Below, in pieces: positions 1 through 7,790 of a stretch of 8,933 nt of DNA; the stretch's first letter is position 1; each line of letters begins with the position of its first letter. The stretch comes from Gammaproteobacteria bacterium (GTDB lineage Bacteria; Pseudomonadota; Gammaproteobacteria; JAJDOJ01), in the NCBI GenBank assembly GCA_027030565.1, contig JALVEU010000266.1, positions 1 to 8,933 of the forward strand, given 5' to 3'. Below the pieces are notes generated by a model that saw only the letters and a list, made by a program, of their open reading frames with translations, ran no database searches and had not been told where the DNA came from. The position numbers were made by a program, and so were the translations under genes.

Positions 1-1567
1 TGATTTGTGGTTCGTCCAACACGCGGTCGACCAGGATCTCCTTGAACCCAGCGTCCCGCGCCATCTGGAACTGATAACGCTGGCCGGGCTTGCCGGCGCG
101 CCAGCGGAACGTCACCGTGTCGCCGGCGGCCTCCACCAGGGGTCGGTCGGGGGCCGCAGGGGGTGGTCGCAGCTCGAAATGCTGCACGTCACCGAAGGGA
201 CCCTCTTCCCCTTCGGCGTTGCGGGTGGACACCCGCCAGTAGTAGTCTCCCGGTGTCCACGGTGCCTTTGGCCGATATCGGTGGGCGCTCTGCTCGCGGT
301 CGATGAGCAATGCCGTGAATGACGGGTCGGTGGCGACCTGGAAGTGGTAGGCGGCGCCCCCCTGCACCTGAGACCATTCGAAACTCGGCCGACGGGCACG
401 GACGATGCCGTCGTGGACCGGAGCGATCAGGAACGGTGGCACGGGTCGGGCGTCGATCTCGAAGCTGCGCTGCGCCTCCAGGCCCTCCAGGCTGTGGCTG
501 TCGACGCCCCGCACATGGAGGCGATAGCGTCCGTCGGGCAGGTCGGGCAGCGTGGCCCCGGGAGCGGAGACCATCTGGTCCACGAGCAGGCGCTCAGCCG
601 TCGACTCCGGGGTGATGCGCAAGTGATAGCGCACGGCCCCGGGCAGCGGTGCCCAGTGCAGTTCCAGGGGCAGGCGGCGCAGCGGGCTCTCCAGGGTGGA
701 CAGATCGGGTGCCGGCAGCAGCGGCCTCGGTGGCTCAGGGGGATGGCCCTTGTGCACCACTGTGCCGTGAGCGGCGGGGACGCGGACCCGTCGGCCTGCC
801 GCACCTACCACGACCTTGCCCTGAGTCACCTCTGTGCGCGCGGTCTCCTGCACATCGTTCATATGCACGCGCAGCTCGGTGCCCCGGATGGACGTCACTG
901 CCGCGGGGGTACGAATCTGATAGCGGTCGTTGGCCCCCTTTTCTGGAGAGACCGCCGCCTCCACGTTCCCCCTTGGAACCAGGACCCGGTAGTCGGTGTA
1001 TCCGGGATCACCGTAACGGTTGAGCTGCTCCATGATGAGTTTGGTGTCGGGGTAGACATCCAGGGCGCTGCCATCGGGGAAGGCCAGTCGCAGCAGGCCG
1101 TCCTGCCCCGTGTGCAGAGCGTCACCAGGGTGCAGTTCCAGACCCGGGACCGCCGTTTGGGGCTGGCGGGATCCCACCGGGATATACTCCGCGTGGCCCT
1201 GCACGCTGCGGATCCGTGCCGAGCCCTGCCGCACCTTCAGCCACTTGAGCGGGATGCGCAGGCGCGTTCCCGGCTGCAGCCGGCGCGGCTGTTCCACGTG
1301 GTTCAGGCGCTGCAGACCGCGCCAATATCCCAGGTCGCGGGTGAGCTCCAGGGCGAGGTTCCAGAGGTTATCTCCCGGCTGGACGATGTAGATCCAGTCC
1401 ATGGCGCGAAGCGGCGTGGCCAGGAACCCGAGCACGGACAGGACGAGGGCGAGCAGTGCGGGAGACGTTCGGCGTGAGTGCCATGCCGGTTTGTACGTGC
1501 CACCCCGGTCTCCGGCATGCCGTCGCCGAGCCGAATCCGAACCGGGCCGGAAGATCCCCTTATACAT
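1..1567 (-). CDS. LysM and FecR domain exported protein with Ig/Fn3-like repeats (C-terminus off window)
   Basis: The frame is open from an ATG at 1567 to the left edge, giving 522 residues with no stop, so the C-terminus is missing. Residues 37-55 form a hydrophobic export signal (ALLALVLSVLGFLATPLRA) after an unusually long basic N-terminus with an SRR pair at 31-33. A LysM-type peptidoglycan-binding segment follows at about 58-106 (YIVQPGDNLWNLA). A FecR-like domain spans about 112-275 and carries the family hallmark RTPAAVTSIRGTELRV at 219-234. Three Ig/Fn3-like repeats then begin near 300, 394 and 485, each with an aromatic strand motif such as FEWSQVQGGAAYHFQVA. From family knowledge, FecR domains are periplasmic and LysM domains bind the wall. 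The role is inferred to be a periplasmic, wall-anchored sensor or scaffold. Classical FecR anti-sigma proteins lack the LysM and Ig parts, so iron signalling should not be assumed. The start is the only in-frame ATG before the signal and has a purine-rich ribosome site. Confidence 0.85.
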   Translation of the reverse strand, partial: MYKGIFRPGSDSARRRHAGDRGGTYKPAWHSRRTSPALLALVLSVLGFLATPLRAMDWIYIVQPGDNLWNLALELTRDLGYWRGLQRLNHVEQPRRLQPGTRLRIPLKWLKVRQGSARIRSVQGHAEYIPVGSRQPQTAVPGLELHPGDALHTGQDGLLRLAFPDGSALDVYPDTKLIMEQLNRYGDPGYTDYRVLVPRGNVEAAVSPEKGANDRYQIRTPAAVTSIRGTELRVHMNDVQETARTEVTQGKVVVGAAGRRVRVPAAHGTVVHKGHPPEPPRPLLPAPDLSTLESPLRRLPLELHWAPLPGAVRYHLRITPESTAERLLVDQMVSAPGATLPDLPDGRYRLHVRGVDSHSLEGLEAQRSFEIDARPVPPFLIAPVHDGIVRARRPSFEWSQVQGGAAYHFQVATDPSFTALLIDREQSAHRYRPKAPWTPGDYYWRVSTRNAEGEEGPFGDVQHFELRPPPAAPDRPLVEAAGDTVTFRWRAGKPGQRYQFQMARDAGFKEILVDRVLDEPQI

Positions 1568-1572
1568 CCAGT

Positions 1573-1581
1573 CTTTCCCCC
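1573..1581 (-). promoter_or_regulatory. Ribosome binding site for the LysM-FecR gene
   Basis: On the minus strand GGGGGAAAG lies 5 nt before the ATG at 1567. It supports this distant start, which leaves a 36-residue tail ahead of the hydrophobic signal. No other ATG, GTG or TTG occurs in frame between this start and residue 56. Confidence 0.5.
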
Positions 1582-1672
1582 ATCTTGTAGTCGGTTGCTT
1601 GGTAAGATTCCGATCCCCGGGGTGTACCTCAGCGGACACGCGCTCCGGGGAGGACGCCGTCATCGGTTGGTG

Positions 1673-1700
1673 TCCCGGGTATCTCGCGCTTGGTACGGGA
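1673..1700 (-). terminator. Imperfect hairpin just after the lipoprotein gene
   Basis: TCCCGGGTA at 1673-1681 and TACGGGA at 1694-1700 are inverted copies apart from a 2-nt bulge, with a 12-nt loop. The hairpin begins directly after the stop codon of the minus-strand lipoprotein gene. There is no T-tract, so it could be a weak terminator, an attenuator or an RNA-stabilising stem before the LysM-FecR gene. The rest of the 133-nt gap shows no convincing promoter. Confidence 0.25.
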
Positions 1701-2216
1701 TCAGCCCTTGATCTTGCGCATGATCGTCTTGGGCCGCCATTCCCCTTTGAGCAGATCGCCCAGCTTTCCTTCGTGAACGGCGATCCGCATGACCTCCATG
1801 CGTCGCAGCGTATTGAAGTAGTCGTTGAGCATCTCCTGGATCAGGCGCCCCGGCACGCGGATGGTGGCGATACAAGTCACCTCGGACTTGGCGTCGCCTT
1901 GACGGCCACGGGTGCGCCGGCGCCCATAGAGACACAGGGAAGCGGTGTCGTCGGTAGGGTTGAGCTTGATCTCAAGCCGTGCATCTTCGAGCTCCAGATC
2001 CTGGCGGTAGGTGGCGAACGGATAGCGAAGCTCCACCGAGACGGCCTCGGAGCGATCCTCGGCCAGCTCCCGGCGCGTGTTCGGACTGGTGTTGTCGTCC
2101 CGTTTCACGGAAAGCGGGCCTCGTGTTCCGGTCCAGGGTCTGAGGGCTGTCGTCCTCCGGAGCTCGCTGCAAGCGGTCAGCGGTGTCCAGAGGGTCCCGA
2201 CAACACCCAAGACCAA
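1701..2216 (-). CDS. Predicted lipoprotein of unknown family
   Basis: I do not recognise this 171-residue protein. Read from a TTG at 2216, it begins with a short hydrophobic stretch ending in LTAC (residues 14-17), which fits a lipobox with Cys17 as the acylated residue. The signal lacks the usual Lys/Arg at its N-terminus. GGAGAGG lies 9 nt before the TTG and supports the start. An alternative is a GTG at 2109, giving a 135-residue cytoplasmic protein beginning MKRDDNT. This is a real possibility because residues 19-36 use several rare codons (AGG, ACA, AGA, CGA) unlike the rest. The body alternates charged beta-like segments (VSVELRYPFATYRQDLELED) with a helical region (RLIQEMLNDYFNTLRRMEVM) and ends in a strongly basic tail. 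It lies upstream of the LysM-FecR gene on the same strand, so a shared envelope role is possible but inferred. Confidence 0.6.
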   Translation of the reverse strand: MVLGVVGTLWTPLTACSELRRTTALRPWTGTRGPLSVKRDDNTSPNTRRELAEDRSEAVSVELRYPFATYRQDLELEDARLEIKLNPTDDTASLCLYGRRRTRGRQGDAKSEVTCIATIRVPGRLIQEMLNDYFNTLRRMEVMRIAVHEGKLGDLLKGEWRPKTIMRKIKG

Positions 2217-2356
2217 AGTATACGGCCTCTCCGGCTGGCGCGGGACTTCGGCGCCGATAAACGTGCCGCGGCGTTCGTCGGGTGGGTATGGCCGGAAGGG
2301 GCGGTGCTCCGAGTTACACTGGTAATTCTTTCCTCGTTGGCCGCTCGAAAGACCCC
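2217..2356. promoter_or_regulatory. Divergent intergenic region between lipoprotein and ABC exporter
   Basis: Two genes are read outward from this 140-nt stretch, so it should hold both promoters. On the minus strand TATACT (2217-2222) resembles a -10 box, but it has no -35 partner and touches the TTG start. On the plus strand TACACT (2315-2320) and TAATTC (2323-2328) are possible -10 boxes, also without a clear -35. They lie in an imperfect dyad, TTAC-ACTG-GTAA at 2314-2325, which could be an operator. Placement of individual elements is tentative. Confidence 0.4.
2226..2232 (-). promoter_or_regulatory. Ribosome binding site deciding the TTG start of the lipoprotein
   Basis: GGAGAGG on the minus strand lies 9 nt before the TTG at 2216. 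The competing GTG at 2109 has only a weaker GAGG 10 nt upstream. This is the main support for the longer, lipobox-bearing product. Confidence 0.5.
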
Positions 2357-4234
2357 GTGAACGATCCAGTACCGTCCGTTGCCTCCTTGGAGTCCGCCCC
2401 GACCCGAGACGGGTTCGACTGGCGGCGGATCCGGGACATGGTGCTCGAATACCGGGCCACCTTGGTCTGGGCCAATCTCATCGCCGTTCTGGCCGTCCTA
2501 GCCAGTGTACCTGTACCCCTGCTCATGCCGCTGCTGGTGGATGAGGTGTTGCTCCATCGACCGGGTGTCCTCGTAGGCGCCGTGTCACATGTATTCCCGC
2601 CTGCCTGGCACGGTCCGTTCCTGTACATCTCGGTCATCCTGCTGGTGACCGTGGCGCTCCGGGCCCTGTCCATGGTCCTCAATGTCTGGCAGACCCGTGA
2701 ATTCACCCAGATCTCCAAGGACGTCACCTACCGCATGCGCCGGACCCTGTTGCAGCGGCTGGAGCGCGTGGCCATGGCGGAGTACGAGTCACTCGGCGGG
2801 GGCGGGGTGGCCTCGCGCCTGGTGACGGACCTGGAGACCATCGACCAGTTCGTGGGGGCGACGGTGAGCCGGTTCCTGGTGGCCGTGTTGACCATTGCCG
2901 GAACGGCCGTGGTGCTGCTCGTGATGCACTGGAAGCTCGCTTTGTTCATCCTGGTGATGAACCCCATCGTGGTCTACTTCACCGTGGCCCTGGGCAAGCG
3001 AGTCAAGGAGCTCAAACGCCGGGAGAACCGCGCCTTCGAGGTCTTCCAGCAAGCACTGGTGGAAACGCTGGACGGCATCCATGAGATCCGTGCCGCGAAC
3101 CGGGATCACTTCTTCTTTGGACGTGTGCGGCGGCTGGCACGCGAACTGCGCGATCATGGCAGCGCCTTTGCCTGGAAGAGTGACGCGGCGCAGCGCAGTT
3201 CCTTCCTGGTGTTCCTCATCGGATTCGAGGTGTTTCGGGCCGTGAGCATGCTCATGGTCGTGTTCTCGAATCTGACGGTCGGTGAAATGATGGCGGTATT
3301 CGGCTACCTGTGGTTCATGATGACGCCCGTGCAAGAGGTGCTGAACATCCAGTACAGCTTCTATAGTGCGCGCGCTGCCCTGGAGCGGATCAACACCTTG
3401 CTGGCGCTGCGCGAGGAGCCCCGGTTCCCGCACCTCAGCAATCCCTTCGAGGGCCGCGTCACGGTGGCGATCGATTTGGAGGACATTCACTTCGCCTACG
3501 GGGAGGAGCCGGTGCTGCGCGGCGTGTCGCTGCACGTCGAGCCCGGAGAGAAGGTTGCCCTGGTGGGGGCCAGTGGTGGCGGGAAGTCGACGCTGGTACA
3601 GGTGATCCTCGGGCTCTATCTCCCCCAGCAGGGCCAGGTGCTGTTCGAACGTGTGCCCGTGTCCCGGATCGGGCTGGACGTGGTGCGCGAGCACGTGGCC
3701 ACGGTGCTCCAGCACCCGGCGTTGTTCAACGATACCGTCCGTGCGAACTTGACCCTCGGGAGGGAGGTGCCGGACAATGCCTTGTGGCACGCCTTGGAGG
3801 TGGCGCAGTTGCGCGATGCCGTCGAGGCCTTGCCTCAAGGACTGGACACTCCGGTGGGGCGCAATGGCGTGCGCCTGTCCGGCGGGCAACGTCAACGCTT
3901 GGCCATTGCGCGTATGATCTTGGCGCAGCCCAAGGTCGTGATACTCGACGAGGCCACTTCGGCTCTGGATACGCAGACCGAGACGCGTCTCCACCAAGCC
4001 CTCGGCCGCGAGCTCGCCGGCCGGACCTTCATCATCGTCGCCCACCGGCTGAGCGCGGTGCGGCAGGCCGACACCGTCTACGTCTTCGAGGACGGTAGAA
4101 TCGTCGAAAGCGGGGCCCATGAGGAGCTGATCGAGGCCGACGGCCTCTATGCGAAGCTGTACGGTGGGCAGGTGGGCTGTGCCGGCGGCGAACCGAGCGC
4201 ACATCGACGTAAAGGGCCGGCGGGTGCAGGCTAG
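2357..4234 (+). CDS. Type I ABC exporter, fused membrane and ATPase domains (MsbA-like)
   Basis: This 625-residue half-transporter should act as a homodimer in the inner membrane, using ATP to export a hydrophobic or peptide-like substrate that cannot be named from sequence. Residues about 30-335 hold six membrane segments (near 35-58, 87-110, 173-192, 196-216, 282-306 and 310-330). The C-terminal ATPase is intact: Walker A GASGGGKST with Lys410, Q-loop in TVLQHPALF, signature LSGGQ at 507-511, Walker B ILDEATSALD with Asp531 and Glu532, and H-loop His563 in VAHRLS. Length and order match MsbA and related exporters, and there is no C39 peptidase domain. The start is uncertain. GTG at 2357 gives a usual-length N-terminus but has only a weak AAAGA ribosome site. 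GTG 2282 or ATG 2288 would add about 23-25 low-complexity residues overlapping the presumed promoter. The gene is divergent from the lipoprotein gene. Confidence 0.92.
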   Translation: MNDPVPSVASLESAPTRDGFDWRRIRDMVLEYRATLVWANLIAVLAVLASVPVPLLMPLLVDEVLLHRPGVLVGAVSHVFPPAWHGPFLYISVILLVTVALRALSMVLNVWQTREFTQISKDVTYRMRRTLLQRLERVAMAEYESLGGGGVASRLVTDLETIDQFVGATVSRFLVAVLTIAGTAVVLLVMHWKLALFILVMNPIVVYFTVALGKRVKELKRRENRAFEVFQQALVETLDGIHEIRAANRDHFFFGRVRRLARELRDHGSAFAWKSDAAQRSSFLVFLIGFEVFRAVSMLMVVFSNLTVGEMMAVFGYLWFMMTPVQEVLNIQYSFYSARAALERINTLLALREEPRFPHLSNPFEGRVTVAIDLEDIHFAYGEEPVLRGVSLHVEPGEKVALVGASGGGKSTLVQVILGLYLPQQGQVLFERVPVSRIGLDVVREHVATVLQHPALFNDTVRANLTLGREVPDNALWHALEVAQLRDAVEALPQGLDTPVGRNGVRLSGGQRQRLAIARMILAQPKVVILDEATSALDTQTETRLHQALGRELAGRTFIIVAHRLSAVRQADTVYVFEDGRIVESGAHEELIEADGLYAKLYGGQVGCAGGEPSAHRRKGPAGAG

Positions 4235-4269
4235 CAACCCGGGTCGGGCTTGGCGGAGCACTTCCTAAC

Positions 4270-4283
4270 GTGAAATTTTTCAC
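4270..4283. promoter_or_regulatory. Perfect AT-rich palindrome GTGAAA-TT-TTTCAC
   Basis: GTGAAATTTTTCAC has perfect 6-bp arms around TT. It lies 35 nt after the exporter stop and about 90 nt before the likely start of the TPR gene. A run of A/T is unusual in this GC-rich sequence. A GATAAT at 4307-4312 could be a -10 box just downstream, but it has no clear -35. The size and symmetry fit a binding site for a dimeric repressor. No regulator can be named. It lacks the long GC stem and T-tail of an intrinsic terminator. Confidence 0.35.
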
Positions 4284-4361
4284 CGATGGCATACAGACCC
4301 CTGCTTGATAATGTCGCTGCCGCACGCATTGCCAGGGATGCGGTGCCGGCTGACACCAGAA

Positions 4362-4365
4362 GAGG
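4362..4365 (+). promoter_or_regulatory. Ribosome binding site for the TPR gene
   Basis: GAGG lies 8 nt before the ATG at 4374, in the purine-rich stretch AGAGGCGGGTAAG. It favours this start over the in-frame ATGs at 4311 and 4338, which have no such sequence before them. Confidence 0.55.
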
Positions 4366-4373
4366 CGGGTAAG

Positions 4374-4874
4374 ATGCGCATCGATGGAAACGAAGCCGTC
4401 ACCCTCGCTCAGCGCGAGGACGCCGCCCGGCACAGTTTCGAGAGGGGAAAGGCGCTCGCCGAGGCCGGCGACTGGCGCGGTGCGTTGGAGTGCTTTCAGA
4501 CGGCAACCTACAAACTCCCTTCGTCCCACTATCTCTATCCCTTCTATCTCTCCTGCGAGGGGCTGGCCATGGTCCACCTGAACGCACCTGGAGGGCTGGA
4601 TCTCTGCCGCCGTGCGGCCGCCATGGCCGACGCCGGCCCCGATGTATTCGAGAACCTGGCCCGCGCGGAGCTGGCTTCCAATCACCGGTGGGCGGCGTTG
4701 TTGGCGATTCGCGCGGGGTTGAACATCGACGACAGTCATGAAGGGCTGGTGGCGCTGCGCCGCGCGATCGGCATCCGGCGCCCCCCGCCGTTGCGCTTCC
4801 TGAGGCGGGATCACCTCCTCAACCGCGTCATCGGTCGACTGACCTACAAGGCATTTCACTCCACCGGGGACTGA
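4374..4874 (+). CDS. Small TPR-like helical protein
   Basis: This 166-residue protein has no signal peptide or membrane segment and is likely cytoplasmic. Residues about 17-50 fit a tetratricopeptide repeat (SFERGKALAEAGDWRGALECF). Two weaker helical pairs follow at about 55-86 and 89-120 (FENLARAELASNHRWAALLA). Such repeats usually bind partner proteins, and no catalytic motif is visible. The C-terminus is a distinct basic tail at 134-161 (IRRPPPLRFLRRDHLLNRV, then GRLTYKAF), rich in Arg and Pro and predicted to lie outside the TPR fold. The gene follows the ABC exporter on the same strand after 139 nt containing a palindrome, so independent control is possible. I do not recognise a specific family. 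The start is set by a good ribosome site. An ATG at 4311 would add 21 residues of unconvincing composition. Confidence 0.75.
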   Translation: MRIDGNEAVTLAQREDAARHSFERGKALAEAGDWRGALECFQTATYKLPSSHYLYPFYLSCEGLAMVHLNAPGGLDLCRRAAAMADAGPDVFENLARAELASNHRWAALLAIRAGLNIDDSHEGLVALRRAIGIRRPPPLRFLRRDHLLNRVIGRLTYKAFHSTGD

Positions 4875-4877
4875 GTT

Positions 4878-4897
4878 CACGCCACTCGGTCGGCGTG
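4878..4897 (+). terminator. Short hairpin after the TPR gene
   Basis: CACGCC at 4878-4883 pairs with GGCGTG at 4892-4897 across an 8-nt loop, starting 4 nt after the TPR stop codon. There is no T-tract, so intrinsic termination is doubtful. I see nothing else definite in the gap up to 5028, which holds no good promoter or ribosome site for the permease. Confidence 0.25.
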
Positions 4898-5028
4898 CGC
4901 GGCGGCGCCCTCTGCAGCGTCCTAAACTCCCGTGTAAGAGGCGCGGCCCTTGCGGGTGGAGAAGACGCAACGCGTGATGCTCGCACGGTGAGCGTTCGCC
5001 CGCATTGCTGGACCGCCGCATATTTCCG

Positions 5029-6798
<1,770 letters not shown>

Positions 6799-6802
6799 GG
6801 AC

Positions 6803-7750
6803 ATGGAGGAATCGGCCGGCCTGAGCGTCTATCTGGGGGAGGCCCTGGGTCGCTACCATTTCGGTGAGGCGCACCCCTTCGGGCCGCTGCGCTATCCCGC
6901 ATTCGAACAGGCGTTTCGCGCTCGCGGCCTGGATCGGCGCTGTGTGCAGGCCGAGCCCGTAGTGGCCGGAGAGGAGGCGCTGCTCAGGTTCCACACCCCC
7001 GAGTACGTGGCGCGGGTGAAGGCCGCCTCCAAGCTCGGCGTGGGGTATCTGGACTATGGTGACACGCCGGCCGTGCGGGGCATCTACGAGGCCACGGCGT
7101 TCGTGGTGGGCTCGGTGCTCGACGGGTTGGAACGCATCGTCCGGGGGCGGACACGGCGCGTCTTCGTGCCCATCGCCGGCTTGCACCATGCACGCCGCGA
7201 CTCGGCCGCGGGCTTTTGCGTGTTCAACGACTGCGGCGTGGCCATCGAGACGGCGTTCTCAATACACGGCCTGGAGCGGGTGGCCTACGTGGACATCGAT
7301 GCCCACCACGGCGACGGCGTCTTCTACGCCTTCGAGTCCGACCCGAGGCTGATCTTCGCCGATCTGCACCAGGACGGGCGCACGCTCTATCCCGGTACGG
7401 GGGCGGCCGAGGAGACGGGCCGCGGCCCGGCCAAGGGCACAAAGCTCAACATCCCCATGGCGCCGGGGGCGGACGATGCGGCGTTTCTGAAGCAGTGGCC
7501 CCGCGTCGAGGCACACCTGGAGCGGTTCCAGCCGCAGATCATCCTCTTTCAATGTGGGGTGGACTCCCTGCGCGGCGACCCCATCACCGCCATGGCGTAT
7601 TCGGAACACGCCCACGCCCATGCGGCGGCACGGCTGCGGGCGCTGGCCGATGCGATCTGCGAGGGCCGGCTCCTGGCCATGGGGGGCGGCGGATACGATC
7701 TGGACAATATCGCCCGCGGCTGGAACGCCGTGGTCGAGGCGCTCGCCTAG
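6803..7750 (+). CDS. Histone deacetylase family amidohydrolase (AcuC/acetylpolyamine-deacetylase type)
   Basis: This 315-residue cytoplasmic zinc hydrolase belongs to the arginase/deacetylase superfamily and should remove acetyl or related acyl groups from lysine side chains, polyamines or small amides. All catalytic elements are visible: tandem His128-His129 in GLHHA, the GFCVFND motif, zinc ligands Asp166 and His168 in DIDAHHGDGV, the third ligand Asp254 in CGVDSLRGD, and the transition-state tyrosine Tyr298 in GGGGYD. Length is normal for bacterial members. It is 4 nt downstream of the SLC13 permease, and its ribosome site lies inside the permease gene, so the two are almost certainly one operon. 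That suggests the permease may handle an acylated substrate or the released acid, but this is inference. The true substrate (acetyl-lysine protein, acetylpolyamine or other) cannot be told from sequence. Confidence 0.93.
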   Translation: MEESAGLSVYLGEALGRYHFGEAHPFGPLRYPAFEQAFRARGLDRRCVQAEPVVAGEEALLRFHTPEYVARVKAASKLGVGYLDYGDTPAVRGIYEATAFVVGSVLDGLERIVRGRTRRVFVPIAGLHHARRDSAAGFCVFNDCGVAIETAFSIHGLERVAYVDIDAHHGDGVFYAFESDPRLIFADLHQDGRTLYPGTGAAEETGRGPAKGTKLNIPMAPGADDAAFLKQWPRVEAHLERFQPQIILFQCGVDSLRGDPITAMAYSEHAHAHAAARLRALADAICEGRLLAMGGGGYDLDNIARGWNAVVEALA

Positions 7751-7759
7751 TCCATTGCG

Positions 7760-7788
7760 CTCCCTCGACGCCCCTCGGGCGCAGGGAG
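7760..7788 (+). terminator. Interrupted hairpin after the deacetylase gene
   Basis: CTCCCT (7760-7765) pairs with AGGGAG (7783-7788). Inside it CGCCC (7769-7773) pairs with GGGCG (7777-7781) around a CTC loop, with a small asymmetric internal loop. The stem starts 10 nt after the deacetylase stop. No T-run follows, so it may terminate poorly or act mainly as a 3'-end stabiliser. Confidence 0.4.
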
Positions 7789-7790
7789 GT

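Noticed and set aside
344..1477. 377-residue open frame on the plus strand
   Set aside because: It lies opposite the LysM-FecR gene, which has recognisable domains in its own frame. The plus-strand product shows no domain and reflects GC-rich codon bias.
1615..1622. CCCCGGGG palindrome before the LysM-FecR gene
   Set aside because: An 8-bp all-GC palindrome is expected by chance in GC-rich DNA, and no other symmetry extends from it.
1634..1675. GGACAC/GTGTCC inverted repeat in the lipoprotein to LysM-FecR gap
   Set aside because: Only 6 bp are separated by 30 nt. This is too weak to call a structured leader or operator.
1401..2360. 319-residue plus-strand open frame
   Set aside because: It spans two minus-strand genes and both intergenic gaps, with no recognisable motif. 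It is an antisense frame of the lipoprotein region.
2789..4261. 490-residue minus-strand open frame
   Set aside because: It is fully antisense to the ABC exporter, whose Walker and signature motifs are unambiguous. The His/Gln-rich composition is typical of antisense translation in GC-rich DNA.
5005..5028. TTG start 8 codons upstream for the permease
   Set aside because: The ATG at 5029 gives a typical family N-terminus. The TTG has only a GGTGAG 12 nt upstream, a poor spacing, though it cannot be fully excluded.
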